DNA of 64,000 nucleotides from Mesorhizobium sp. B2-4-3 (GCF_006442815.1 NZ_VFVL01000019.1:1-64000), one strand, 5' to 3'; shown: positions 8,155 through 17,063, numbered from the stretch's first letter. A program made the numbers and translations. Notes: generated by a model from the letters alone, not told the origin.

Positions 8155-9519
8155 ATGGCGACTGGTCATTTCATCGAAGGCATTGCCGGCGGCCGGCTGT
8201 CTGCCGAGCAATATGCCGACAATTTTTCCGATCTGCATCCGCCGCTCGATCATCACGAGGCGCTGGTCGAATCCGATCGCTGCTATTTCTGCTATGACGC
8301 GCCGTGCATGAATGCATGTCCGACATCGATCGACATTCCGCTGTTCATCCGGCAGATCGCGACCGGCAATCCGCTGGGCTCGGCCAAGACGATCTTCGAC
8401 CAGAACATACTGGGCGGCATGTGCGCCCGCGTCTGCCCGACCGAGACGCTGTGCGAGGAGGTCTGCGTGCGTGAGGTGGCGGAGGGCAAGCCTGTGCAAA
8501 TCGGCCGGCTGCAGCGCTACGCCACCGACGTCGCCATGAGCGAGGACAAGCAGTTCTACAAGCGCGCCGAGCCGAGCGGGAAGAGCATTGCCGTGGTCGG
8601 CGCCGGGCCGGCCGGGCTGGCGGCGGCGCATAGGCTTGCCCGCCACGGCCATGACGTGACCATCCTGGAGGCGCGGCCCAAGGCCGGCGGCCTCAACGAA
8701 TATGGCATTGCCGCCTATAAGAGCGTCGACGATTTCGCCCAGGCCGAGGTCGACTATGTCACCGCGATCGGCGGCATCGACATCCAGAACGGCAAGGCGC
8801 TCGGCCGCGACTTCCAGCTTGCCGACCTGATGCGCAACTACGATGCGGTCTTCCTCGGTCTCGGCCTTGGCGGCGTCAACGCGCTGCGCGCCGATGGCGA
8901 GGACGCGGATGGGGTCACCAATGCGGTGGAATTCATCTCGGAACTGCGCCAGGCGAGCGACCTTTCCAGCCTGCCGGTCGGCCGACGCGTCGTCGTCATC
9001 GGCGGCGGCATGACGGCGATCGATGCCGCGGTGCAGTCGAAGCTGCTCGGCGCGGAAGAAGTGACGGTCTGTTACCGGCGCGGCCAGGAGCACATGAATG
9101 CCTCCGGCTTCGAGCAGGATCTGGCCGCCGCCAACGGCGTCACCATCCGCCACTGGCTGCAGCCGAAGCGCGTCCTTGCCGAGAACGGCAAGGTTTCGGC
9201 CATCGAGCTCGAATACACCGCGATGAATGGCGACAAGCTCGCCGGCACCGGCGAGAGGCTCACGCTCGTGGCCGACCAGGTGTTCAAGGCGATCGGTCAG
9301 AGTTTTGTTCCCGCAAACCTCAACGGCAGCGAGGAGTCGATCGACCTCGAAGCGGGCCGCATCAAGGTCGATGCCGAAGGTCGCACCTCGCTGGCAAAAG
9401 TCTGGGCCGGCGGCGACTGCATCTTCGGCGGCGACGACCTGACGGTTTCGGCGGTGGCGCAAGGGCGCGACGCGGCCGAGAGCATCCACCGGGCACTGAC
9501 CTCGAACGGGAGGGCATGA
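8155..9519 (+). CDS. preT: NAD-dependent dihydropyrimidine dehydrogenase, PreT subunit
   Basis: The 454-residue protein has two N-terminal cysteine clusters for 4Fe-4S centres (CYFCYDAPCMNAC and CARVCPTETLCEEVC), an FAD Rossmann motif VVGAGPAGLAAAH and a second NAD(P)-binding motif VVIGGGMTAIDAA. This matches PreT, the FAD/Fe-S subunit that moves electrons from NAD(P)H to PreA for reduction of uracil and thymine. The start at 8155 follows a good AGGGGAG site; an upstream ATG at 8116 lacks one. It overlaps preA by four bases. Together with the hydrolases and aminotransferase downstream it completes the reductive pyrimidine pathway. Confidence 0.93.
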   Translation: MATGHFIEGIAGGRLSAEQYADNFSDLHPPLDHHEALVESDRCYFCYDAPCMNACPTSIDIPLFIRQIATGNPLGSAKTIFDQNILGGMCARVCPTETLCEEVCVREVAEGKPVQIGRLQRYATDVAMSEDKQFYKRAEPSGKSIAVVGAGPAGLAAAHRLARHGHDVTILEARPKAGGLNEYGIAAYKSVDDFAQAEVDYVTAIGGIDIQNGKALGRDFQLADLMRNYDAVFLGLGLGGVNALRADGEDADGVTNAVEFISELRQASDLSSLPVGRRVVVIGGGMTAIDAAVQSKLLGAEEVTVCYRRGQEHMNASGFEQDLAAANGVTIRHWLQPKRVLAENGKVSAIELEYTAMNGDKLAGTGERLTLVADQVFKAIGQSFVPANLNGSEESIDLEAGRIKVDAEGRTSLAKVWAGGDCIFGGDDLTVSAVAQGRDAAESIHRALTSNGRA

Positions 9520-10835
9520 GCATGGCAGACATCCGCAACAATTTCGTCGGTATCAAGTCGCCCAATCCGTTCTGGCTGGCGTCTGCGCCGCCGACCGACA
9601 AGGCTTACAATGTCGAGCGCGCCTTCAAGGCCGGCTGGGGCGGCGTGGTGTGGAAGACGCTCGGCGAAGAAGGCCCGCCGGTCGTCAACGTCAACGGCCC
9701 GCGCTATGGCGCGATCTGGGGCGCCGACCGCCGCCTGCTCGGCCTGAACAACATCGAGCTGATCACCGACCGCGACCTGCAGGTCAACCTTCGCGAGATC
9801 AAGCAGGTCAAGAAGGACTGGCCGGACCGCGCCATCGTCGTCTCACTGATGGTGCCCTGCGTCGAGGATGCCTGGAAGGCGATCCTGCCGGTGGTCGAGG
9901 ACACGGAAGCCGACGGCATCGAGCTCAATTTCGGCTGCCCGCACGGCATGTCGGAGCGCGGCATGGGTGCAGCTGTCGGCCAGGTGCCGGAATACATCGA
10001 AATGGTGGTGCGCTGGTGCAAGGCCAATACCCGCATGCCGGTCATCACCAAGCTGACGCCCAACATCACCGATGTGCGCAAGCCCGCGCGAGCGGCACTT
10101 GCCGGCGGGACAGATGCCGTGTCGCTGATCAACACTATCAACTCGATCACCGGCGTCGATCTCGACAGTTTCGCCCCGCAGCCGACCATCGACGGCAAGG
10201 GCTCGCATGGCGGCTATTGCGGCCCGGCGGTGAAGCCGATCGCCATGAACATGGTGGCCGAGATCGCGCGCGATCCGGAGACGCACGGTCTGCCAATCTC
10301 CGGCATCGGCGGCATCACCACCTGGCGCGACGCGGCCGAATTCATGGCGCTCGGCGCCGGCAACGTGCAGGTCTGCACGGCGGCGATGACCTACGGCTTC
10401 AAGATCGTGCAGGAGATGATCGCCGGCCTGGAGAACTGGATGGACGAGAAGGGCCACGCCTCGCTCTCCGACATCATCGGCCGCGCCACGCCCAACGTCA
10501 CCGACTGGCAGTATCTCAACCTCAACTATGTCGCCAAGGCGCATATCGACCAGGATGCCTGCATCAAATGCGGCCGCTGCCACATCGCCTGCGAGGATAC
10601 CTCGCATCAGGCGATCACCAGCATGGTCGACGGCGCCAGGCATTTCGAGGTGATCGACGCCGAATGCGTCGGCTGCAATCTCTGCGTCAATGTCTGCCCG
10701 GTCGAAGGCTGCATCACCATGGAGCCGCTGGCCGCGGGCGCGATGGACCAGCGCACCGGCAAGCCGGTGTCGCCGATCTACGCCAACTGGACGACGCACC
10801 CCAACAATCCGATGGCCAAGGTGGCGGCGGAATAG
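9516..10835 (+). CDS. preA: NAD-dependent dihydropyrimidine dehydrogenase, PreA subunit
   Basis: This 439-residue protein has an FMN TIM barrel of the dihydroorotate-dehydrogenase type (NFGCPHGMSERGMG near residue 145, KLTPNITD, ISGIGGITTW) and a C-terminal two-4Fe-4S ferredoxin domain (CIKCGRCHIAC and CVGCNLCVNVC). It binds and reduces the pyrimidine ring. It overlaps preT by ATGA, so the two are translationally coupled. From memory, the position of the mammalian catalytic Cys (in GMGLACGQ) is Val here (GMGAAVGQ), which may be usual in bacterial PreA; this should be checked. Confidence 0.93.
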   Translation: MSMADIRNNFVGIKSPNPFWLASAPPTDKAYNVERAFKAGWGGVVWKTLGEEGPPVVNVNGPRYGAIWGADRRLLGLNNIELITDRDLQVNLREIKQVKKDWPDRAIVVSLMVPCVEDAWKAILPVVEDTEADGIELNFGCPHGMSERGMGAAVGQVPEYIEMVVRWCKANTRMPVITKLTPNITDVRKPARAALAGGTDAVSLINTINSITGVDLDSFAPQPTIDGKGSHGGYCGPAVKPIAMNMVAEIARDPETHGLPISGIGGITTWRDAAEFMALGAGNVQVCTAAMTYGFKIVQEMIAGLENWMDEKGHASLSDIIGRATPNVTDWQYLNLNYVAKAHIDQDACIKCGRCHIACEDTSHQAITSMVDGARHFEVIDAECVGCNLCVNVCPVEGCITMEPLAAGAMDQRTGKPVSPIYANWTTHPNNPMAKVAAE

Positions 10836-11404
10836 GCTTGGGTTCCTCGCCCCACGCAGTGGGTACGTAGTGGGGAGAGGTGGCCCGGAGGAGCCGGGAC
10901 GGAGAGGGGCTTTGCGGCGGCTGGACACCGCCGAGGCCCCTGATTGTCTGTTGCCTTTCCTTGCGCCTCGTTTGCGGCTACGGCATGCACACATTTCCGA
11001 GCAGTTGGTCTTTAGCGATAGCGTGCGTAGCAGCTTGGCGCATGCATTGTATTATGTAGCGCTGGTCGATCCCCACTCCGTCTCGGCTTCGCCGAGCCAC
11101 CTCTCCCCCGATCGACGGGGTAGAGGAAAGGCGCCAAGCTTTTGCCGTCAACGCTCGTCCAGCAAGGCTCCCTTCCTTTCCTCCGGAGGGGGAAAGGTGG
11201 CGCTGCGAAGCAGCGACGGATTGGGGAACCAAGTGGCAATCAAGCCTCAGGTCGATCAGTCAATCGCGGAAGATGTGTGCATAGCGTAGCGCTTTGCGGG
11301 TGCGAGGAACCCAAGTTCGTCGAAGCGGCGTGTGTCGGAAATCACCAGACGTTGTCGCTCACATTGCCGTTGCGGCCGCGCTGCCGCGGCCGCGAGCGTC
11401 CGGG
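10836..11404. repeat. Gene-free stretch with mosaic palindromic repeats
   Basis: No gene is supported in these 569 bases. They hold fragments of a common rhizobial mosaic element: a CCCCAC/GTGGGG hairpin near 10850-10876, a GCCACCTCTCCCC segment near 11096 and a CTTTCCTCCGGAGGGGGAAAGG hairpin near 11174-11196, and a CCGCGGCCGCGAGCG block at the right end. The hairpin just after preA may end its transcript. The few short open frames here have no start signals or family resemblance. Confidence 0.55.
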
Positions 11405-12127
11405 CTAGGCCGCAAAGCGCAAACCGCCGTCGCAGGTCAGCACCTGGCCGGTCATGAAGCCGTTGGAGACCAGGAAGGCGATCGCCTCGGCGACGTCCTC
11501 GGCGTGGCCGATGCGACCGACCGGTGTCTTGCCGGCATATTCGGCGAACACCGCCTGGCGCTGTTCGTCCGGCAAAAAGTCCCACCAGGGCGTGTCGATG
11601 ACGCCTGGCGCCACGACGTTGACGCGCAGCGGCTTCAGCTCGACCGCCAGGATCGGTGCCACCGTCAACAGCATGCCGTTGATGGCGCCGATGCCGGCGA
11701 CGCCGGGCGCTGCAATCTGCGCCGAGACGGCCGAGATGAAGGTGACCGATCCCGCCTTGTTCAAGGTCGGCAGGGCCGCCTGCAGACAGGACAATTGCGG
11801 CCGGATCTTTTCCTCGACGCCGCTGCCGATATCGGCAAGGTCGAGCGTCTCGAACGGCCCCAATCCCTTGCCGCCGCTCGCGGCGAGGACCAGGTGATCG
11901 AACGGCCCGAGACCGTCGAAGAAATGCCGAACCTCGTCCGGTTTCGTCGCGTCAAAGGCGGCCTTATCCGCGGCGCCGTCGAGGCTCTTCCAGGCGCTCT
12001 TCAGCTTCGCTTCGTTGCGGCCGGTGATCGTGACTTTCATGCCGGGCCCAACCAGCCGTTTGGCCGTGGCAAGACCTATGCCGGATGAGCCGCCGATGAT
12101 GACACAGTGTTCGATGGTCTCGCTCAT
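11405..12127 (-). CDS. SDR-like protein with a degenerate active site
   Basis: The 240-residue protein has the SDR cofactor motif GGSSGIG at about residues 12-18 and the C-terminal TGQVLTCDGG typical of the family. The catalytic YxxxK is missing: where Tyr and Lys are expected the sequence reads IGAIN, within AGIGAINGM. It may therefore bind NAD(P) without classic oxidoreductase chemistry or use another mechanism. It overlaps the upstream SDR gene by four bases, so the two are probably one operon, controlled by the divergent XRE regulator at 13073. Confidence 0.8.
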   Translation of the reverse strand: MSETIEHCVIIGGSSGIGLATAKRLVGPGMKVTITGRNEAKLKSAWKSLDGAADKAAFDATKPDEVRHFFDGLGPFDHLVLAASGGKGLGPFETLDLADIGSGVEEKIRPQLSCLQAALPTLNKAGSVTFISAVSAQIAAPGVAGIGAINGMLLTVAPILAVELKPLRVNVVAPGVIDTPWWDFLPDEQRQAVFAEYAGKTPVGRIGHAEDVAEAIAFLVSNGFMTGQVLTCDGGLRFAA

Positions 12128-12969
12128 GAATGTTGTTCCTTGGATTTGGAGGATGGACGCTCGATCAGTTCGAGGCTCAAGGTCCGCAATCGGTGGCGGG
12201 CTTTCTCGTCATAGGCCTGCGCATCGGCGCGCGATTCCCGCTGACCGTCGAAGTAGCGGCCGCTGCGTCCTTCGAGCGCCGGCGACGCGGCTAGGTTGAG
12301 AATGGCGTCGGCGCCGGTCTCGACCGAGCTCCACGGCGTGACGCCGGCCTGCCGGACCATGGTCGTGTCCATGTAGCTTGCCGGGTGCAAGGCATTGACC
12401 GTGACGCCGGTGCCGTCGAGTTGTTCCGCCAGATCGACGGTGAACAGGATCTGCGCCAGCTTGCTTTGGCAATAGGCGCGAACGCCGCTATAGCCATGCG
12501 TCAGCATCACGTCGTCGAAGTCGATCGCCTGCTGGCCGGCCGAGGCGACGTTGACGATGCGCGCCGGCGCGCTTGCCTTGAGCAAAGGCAGAAGCTCGGA
12601 CGTCAGCAGGAAGCCGGCGAGATAGTTGACGGCGAAGCGCAGTTCGTAGCCGTCGGCGCTGACCTGCCGCTCCGCGCTCTGGCCGCCGGTGCCGACGCCG
12701 GCATTGTTGATCAAGATATCGAGCCGATCGGTCCTGGCGCGCACGGCTTCGGCGAGCCGGCGCACCTCGGCAAGCGAAGCGAGGTCGGCTGCGAGAAATT
12801 CGGCTTTGCCGCCTTTTGCTTCTATGGCGGTCGCGGCCGCCTTGCCGCGGGCTGCGTTGCGGCCATGCACGAGCATGCGCGCGCCCGTGGCGCCGAGCCT
12901 TTCGGCGACCACGCGGCCGACGCCGTCGGTCGAGCCGGTGACGAGAATGGTTTTGTCCTTGAGTTCCAT
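12124..12969 (-). CDS. Short-chain dehydrogenase/reductase (retinol dehydrogenase-like)
   Basis: A 281-residue classical SDR with TGSTDGVGR at the N-terminus, NNAGVG near residue 85 and an intact YCQSK catalytic motif near residue 160. The start at 12969 follows GGAGGCTCCGGAC; an ATG at 13002 is less likely. It is coupled to the next SDR by an ATGA overlap and is divergent from an XRE-type regulator, an arrangement typical of a locally controlled reductase pair. The substrate is unknown. Confidence 0.85.
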   Translation of the reverse strand: MELKDKTILVTGSTDGVGRVVAERLGATGARMLVHGRNAARGKAAATAIEAKGGKAEFLAADLASLAEVRRLAEAVRARTDRLDILINNAGVGTGGQSAERQVSADGYELRFAVNYLAGFLLTSELLPLLKASAPARIVNVASAGQQAIDFDDVMLTHGYSGVRAYCQSKLAQILFTVDLAEQLDGTGVTVNALHPASYMDTTMVRQAGVTPWSSVETGADAILNLAASPALEGRSGRYFDGQRESRADAQAYDEKARHRLRTLSLELIERPSSKSKEQHS

Positions 12970-13060
12970 GTCCGGAGCCTCCTTGCGCTGCTCTGAACGC
13001 AAAGATGGGACATCGCGCGTATCTCAAACAGTTCAAACTTTATCCTGGTATCGGTACTGC

Positions 13061-13072
13061 TATAATAGGCGC
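13061..13072 (+). promoter_or_regulatory. Likely promoter giving a leaderless transcript
   Basis: A perfect TATAAT lies at 13061-13066, and the regulator's ATG begins at 13073, only six bases further. If the hexamer is the -10 box, transcription starts at or near the A of the ATG. No good -35 box is visible at normal spacing, and no ribosome-binding site precedes the ATG, which fits a leaderless mRNA. Confidence 0.4.
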
Positions 13073-13945
13073 ATGGATGCTATCGCCCATTCCCCCGAAG
13101 ATCATCGCCGGCGCGAGCTCGGCGCCTTCCTGCGTTCCCGTCGCGAAAGGCTTTCGCCTGATATCGCCGGCATCGCCTGCGGCGCGCGGCGGCGCACGCC
13201 GGGCCTGCGGCGCGAGGAAGTGGCGATGATCGCCGGCGTCGGCACGACCTGGTACACCTGGCTTGAGCAGGGCAGGGACGTGCGGCCTTCGGTCGAGGTG
13301 CTGACGGCGCTCTGCGAGGCGCTGCGGCTCGACGGTGCCGAGCAGCGGCATTTGTTCACGCTCGCCGGCCGCCAGCAGCCGGAGCGGCGGCGTATCCTGC
13401 AGGGCAAGGTCGAGGGGCCGTTGCTGCACATGCTGCAAAGCCTGGTGCTGCAGCCCGCCTATGTCGTCGGCCCGCGCTGGGACGTGCTGGCATGGAACGA
13501 CGCGGCGGTCGCCATTTTCGGCGACTACGGCCTGCTGGAGGGCGATGCCCGCAACATCATCCACGGCATGTTCACCGATCCGCACCGGCGGCATCTGCTG
13601 GTGGACTGGGAACAGCTGGCGCGCGCAACCCTTGCCGCCTTCCGCGCCGACAGCGCGAAATACACCGGCGATCCGGACTTCGAGCGGCTGATCGAGTTGA
13701 TGATGCGCTCAAGCCCCGAGTTCCGCGAATGGTGGCCGCAGCGCGACGTCGTGCACCGGCTTTCCGGCCTGAAGCATCTGCGGCACCCGATCGCCGGCGC
13801 GATGACGTTCGAGCACATGAGCCTGTCGATCGACGACGGCTCGGACATGCGGCTGATCGTCTATACGCCGCTGGCGGAGCAGAACTCGGTGGTGAAATTG
13901 CGGAAGCTGCTGGATGGGCTTCCGACCGAGCGGCGTAGCGCGTGA
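13073..13945 (+). CDS. XRE-family transcriptional regulator with MmyB-like ligand domain
   Basis: The 290-residue protein has an N-terminal helix-turn-helix (RTPGLRREEVAMIAGVGTTW at about residues 40-59, then YTWLEQGRDVRPS) and a C-terminal MmyB-type domain from about 100 onward (VVGPRWDVLAWNDAAVAIFGD). Regulators of this class often sit divergently beside an SDR gene they repress and respond to a small hydrophobic ligand. That is the arrangement here with the SDR pair at 11405-12969. Confidence 0.88.
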   Translation: MDAIAHSPEDHRRRELGAFLRSRRERLSPDIAGIACGARRRTPGLRREEVAMIAGVGTTWYTWLEQGRDVRPSVEVLTALCEALRLDGAEQRHLFTLAGRQQPERRRILQGKVEGPLLHMLQSLVLQPAYVVGPRWDVLAWNDAAVAIFGDYGLLEGDARNIIHGMFTDPHRRHLLVDWEQLARATLAAFRADSAKYTGDPDFERLIELMMRSSPEFREWWPQRDVVHRLSGLKHLRHPIAGAMTFEHMSLSIDDGSDMRLIVYTPLAEQNSVVKLRKLLDGLPTERRSA

Positions 13946-13964
13946 GGTTAGTAGGTCGCAGGCC

Positions 13965-14027
13965 CCTCAGTTTCGTCATCCACGGGCGAAGCGGACGCGG
14001 AGACCCGAGGATGACGAAGCTGAGAGG
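13965..14027. repeat. REP-like palindrome
   Basis: CCTCAGTTTCGTCATCC is mirrored by GGATGACGAAGCTGAGAGG, forming a stem that brackets a GC-rich loop. It belongs to the same family as copies at 1-54 and 21806-22085 (shared GTCATCC/GGATGACGA ends). It lies between two convergent genes. Confidence 0.65.
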
Positions 14028-14107
14028 CTTTGGCCAATCTGCAAGGGCGGTGATAGGCAAGCGGCTCGCAAGTTGTTCCAGCCCGTTGGGCCGTTATGAC
14101 GAAGGGT

Positions 14108-14749
14108 CTAACCCTTCGGCTTCAGCCCATCCAGGAACAGCTGCTCCAGGAAGCGTGCGGCGTCCTCGAAGCGGCCGTCGCCGCCGCGGTCGGTGCCGAG
14201 CACGGCGCGGACCTGGACGTCGAAATCGGCATAGTGCTGCGTCGTCGCCCAGATCGAGAAGATCAGGTGCCAGGGATCGGTGCGGGCGATCTTGCCGGCG
14301 TGCATCCAGCCCTTGATGACGGCGGCCTTCTCGTCGACCAGCGTCTTCAGCTCGCCCTCCAGCATCGGCTTGATGCGCGGCGCGCCTTGCAGGATCTCAT
14401 TGGCGAACAGCCGGCTTTCGCGCGGGAAGTCGCGCGCCATCTCGAGCTTCCTGCGGATGTAGCTTCTGAGCTCCGTCAGCGGGTCGCCGATGTCGTCGAG
14501 CTCGCGCAGCGGCGCCAGCCAGGTGTCGAGCAGGCGCTGCATCAACGTCTCGTGAATGTCTTCCTTGCGGCGGAAGTAATAGAGAAGGTTGGGCTTCGAC
14601 ATGCCGGCGGCTTCGGCGATCTGGTCGATGGTCGAGCCGCGAAACCCGTTGGCGGAGAAGACTTCGAGCGCGGCTTCGAGGATCAGCTCGCGCTTTTCCT
14701 GCTGGATGCGGGTGCGGCGGGGAGCCGAGCCTTCCATCGCCGCCGTCAT
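14108..14749 (-). CDS. TetR-family regulator, RutR-like (first copy)
   Basis: This 213-residue regulator has a TetR helix-turn-helix (TIDQIAEAAGMSKPNLLYYFRRKEDI at about residues 40-65) and a RutR/YcdC-type ligand domain with the hallmark HLIFSIWATTQHYADF near residue 165. RutR of E. coli represses pyrimidine use and is released by uracil. The divergent aminotransferase and the palindrome between the genes support control of beta-alanine formation and of itself. A second RutR-like gene lies at 16390. Confidence 0.85.
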   Translation of the reverse strand: MTAAMEGSAPRRTRIQQEKRELILEAALEVFSANGFRGSTIDQIAEAAGMSKPNLLYYFRRKEDIHETLMQRLLDTWLAPLRELDDIGDPLTELRSYIRRKLEMARDFPRESRLFANEILQGAPRIKPMLEGELKTLVDEKAAVIKGWMHAGKIARTDPWHLIFSIWATTQHYADFDVQVRAVLGTDRGGDGRFEDAARFLEQLFLDGLKPKG

Positions 14750-14776
14750 CCTTGCCGGCCGTCTTCGCGCGGGCTC

Positions 14777-14897
14777 TCTGGACCAATTGTCTGGACCAGT
14801 TTTTCCTTGGGCTGTGGAGCGCGCTTTTTGTGCCGCATTTCCGTTAGTAATCCTTGAACCGCCGACGGGCGGTGCTAACGTTTGTCCAACCGGTCAA
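14777..14897. promoter_or_regulatory. Divergent operator region with RutR-type sites
   Basis: TTGTCCAACCGGTCAA at 14882-14897 matches the RutR palindrome TTGACCA-nn-TGGTCAA with two mismatches and lies 80 bases before the aminotransferase. Nearer the tetR gene, TCTGGACCA occurs twice (14777-14785 and 14790-14798) with a 13-base period. Both sets probably serve RutR-family binding. Confidence 0.55.
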
Positions 14898-14976
14898 AAA
14901 TTTGCGTAGCACGAAAACGCAGCAAAGACCAAGCGTTGGCCGCAACGAAACACGCTTACAAGGGGAAGTCCTGGTC

Positions 14977-16293
14977 ATGTCCAACCGGCTGAAAGTCACG
15001 CCGAACGATCTCAGCGCATTCTGGATGCCGTTCACGGCAAACCGGCAGTTCAAGCAGGCGCCGCGCATGTTCGTGTCCGCCAAGGACATGCACTACACCA
15101 CCAGCGACGGCCGCAAGGTGCTGGACGGCACCGCGGGCCTGTGGTGCGTGAACGCCGGCCACTGCCGGCCGAAGATCACCGAGGCGATCCAGAGCCAGGC
15201 CGCCGAGCTCGATTATGCGCCAGCCTTCCAGATGGGCCATCCGATCGTGTTCGAGCTGGCGAACCGCCTGGTCGACATCGCGCCCAAGGGCATGGACCAT
15301 GTCTTTTTCACCAACTCCGGTTCGGAATCGGTCGAGACGGCGCTCAAGATGGCGATCGCCTATCACCGAGTCAGGGGCGAGGGCTCGCGCACCCGCCTGA
15401 TCGGCCGCGAGCGCGGCTATCACGGCGTCAATTTCGGCGGCATCTCGGTCGGCGGCATCGTCACCAACCGCAAGATGTTCGGCACGTTGCTCGGCGGCGT
15501 CGACCACCTGCCGCACACACACCTGCCGGAGAAGAACGGCTTCTCGAAAGGCGTGCCGGAGCATGGCGCCGAGCTCGCCAATGAACTGGAGCGTCTCGTC
15601 ACCCTGCATGACGCCTCGACCATCGCGGCCGTCATCGTCGAGCCGGTCGCCGGTTCCACCGGCGTCATCCTGCCGCCGAAGGGCTATCTGCAGAAACTTC
15701 GGGAAATCTGCACGAAACACGGCATATTGTTGATTTTCGATGAAGTGATCACCGGCTTCGGCCGTCTCGGCGCGCCGTTCGCGGCGGATTATTTCGGCGT
15801 CACACCGGACATCATGACGACAGCCAAGGGCGTCATCCCGATGGGCGCGGTGTTCGTCAAGAAGGAGATCCACGACGCCTTCATGACCGGCCCCGAGCAC
15901 ATGATCGAGTTCTTCCACGGCTACACCTATTCGGGCAATCCGATTGCCTGCGCCGCGGCGCTCGGCACGTTGGACACTTACAAGGAAGAGGGCCTTTTGA
16001 CCCGCGGCGAGGAACTGGCGCCCTACTGGGAAGACGCGCTGCATTCGCTGAAGGGCGAGCCGCATGTCATCGACATCCGCAACATCGGCCTGATCGGCGC
16101 GATCGAGCTGGCGCCGATCGCCGGCAGCCCGACCAAGCGGGCCTTCTCGGCCTTCGTCAAAGCGTTCGAACGCGGCGCGCTGATCCGCACCACCGGCGAC
16201 ATCATCGCGCTGTCGCCGCCGCTGATCATCACCAAGGGCCAGATCAACGAATTGATCGACCATGTTCGTGAGGTGCTGAGGTCGATCGACTGA
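14977..16293 (+). CDS. Omega-amino acid (beta-alanine):pyruvate aminotransferase
   Basis: This 438-residue class III PLP aminotransferase has FTNSGSESVETALKMA, LLIFDEVITGFGR and the PLP lysine in TTAKGVIPMGAV. Its close likeness to beta-alanine:pyruvate transaminases fits the setting: beta-alanine released from uracil would become malonate semialdehyde. The start at 14977 follows AGGGGAAG; the open frame extends upstream to 14854 but that part covers the operator. It is divergent from a RutR-like gene. No malonate-semialdehyde dehydrogenase gene is in the window. Confidence 0.9.
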   Translation: MSNRLKVTPNDLSAFWMPFTANRQFKQAPRMFVSAKDMHYTTSDGRKVLDGTAGLWCVNAGHCRPKITEAIQSQAAELDYAPAFQMGHPIVFELANRLVDIAPKGMDHVFFTNSGSESVETALKMAIAYHRVRGEGSRTRLIGRERGYHGVNFGGISVGGIVTNRKMFGTLLGGVDHLPHTHLPEKNGFSKGVPEHGAELANELERLVTLHDASTIAAVIVEPVAGSTGVILPPKGYLQKLREICTKHGILLIFDEVITGFGRLGAPFAADYFGVTPDIMTTAKGVIPMGAVFVKKEIHDAFMTGPEHMIEFFHGYTYSGNPIACAAALGTLDTYKEEGLLTRGEELAPYWEDALHSLKGEPHVIDIRNIGLIGAIELAPIAGSPTKRAFSAFVKAFERGALIRTTGDIIALSPPLIITKGQINELIDHVREVLRSID

Positions 16294-16389
16294 CAAGCCT
16301 GTGCGGATATCTTCCCCGTCGAGGGGAGGTTTCCGTGGCACGGCCGGGTGGGGTCGGCGCCGGCGCGCCGACTTCAAGCGCAGTCCGAT

Positions 16390-17028
16390 TTAGGCCGGCT
16401 GCGCGCCAATGCCTGTCAGGATCACCCGCTTGATGTTTTCCTTGGCTTCCCGCCATTGCCGGTCGGAGAGCGACTTGCCGCCGTTCAGCGTCTCGATCTG
16501 GTGGCCGAAATCGGCGTAGTGCTGGGTCGTGGCCCAGAGCATGTAGAGCAGATGACGCGGGTCGACCGGGTCCATCTTGCCCTCCTCGATCCAGCGCCTG
16601 ATGATCTCGACGCGGCCGTCGGTCCATTCGCGCAAAGTCGATTCCATATAGTCCTGAAGCACCGGCGCGCCGTGCATCACTTCCGACGCCCAGACCTTCG
16701 AACCGTCCGGGTGGCGGCGCGATATTTCCATCTTGGCGTCGATATAGGCACTGATGCCGTCCACCGGGCCGCGCGCCGCGTCGAAGCAATTGGCCGCCTG
16801 CAGCCAGATCTCGAAAATGTTCTGGACGACCGAACGGTAGAGCTCCTCCTTGGTGGCGAAATAATAGTGGAGGTTTGCCTTCGGCAGCCCCGCCAGATCG
16901 GCGATCAGCTGCATCGTGGCGCCGCCGAACCCGGCCTCCGCGAACACCTTTTCGGCGGCGAGCAGGATTGCTTTCTCGTTCTCCCGCCTTATTTCCTGTC
17001 GCCGCATGGGGCGGGTGGTTTCGGCCAT
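16390..17028 (-). CDS. TetR-family regulator, RutR-like (second copy)
   Basis: A 212-residue RutR-type regulator, paralogous to that at 14108: HTH TMQLIADLAGLPKANLHYYFATKEEL and ligand-domain hallmark HLLYMLWATTQHYADF. The start at 17028 follows a GGGGGAGAC site. Two strong RutR-box palindromes lie between it and the divergent hydrolase gene. Having two RutR homologues in one catabolic island suggests either separate ligands (uracil and thymine derivatives, for example) or layered control. Confidence 0.87.
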   Translation of the reverse strand: MAETTRPMRRQEIRRENEKAILLAAEKVFAEAGFGGATMQLIADLAGLPKANLHYYFATKEELYRSVVQNIFEIWLQAANCFDAARGPVDGISAYIDAKMEISRRHPDGSKVWASEVMHGAPVLQDYMESTLREWTDGRVEIIRRWIEEGKMDPVDPRHLLYMLWATTQHYADFGHQIETLNGGKSLSDRQWREAKENIKRVILTGIGAQPA

Positions 17029-17047
17029 GTCTCCCCCAAGATTCTCG

Positions 17048-17063
17048 TTGACCGCTTGGTCAG
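17048..17063. promoter_or_regulatory. RutR-type operator 1
   Basis: TTGACCGCTTGGTCAG is a near-perfect inverted repeat and differs from the RutR consensus TTGACCA-nn-TGGTCAA at two positions. It lies 20 bases upstream of the second rutR-like gene, so it should mediate autoregulation. Confidence 0.65.

Noticed and set aside
10690..11289. Possible gene between preA and the SDR operon
   Set aside because: The frame begins inside preA and continues through palindromic repeats; there is no ribosome-binding site and no recognisable domain.
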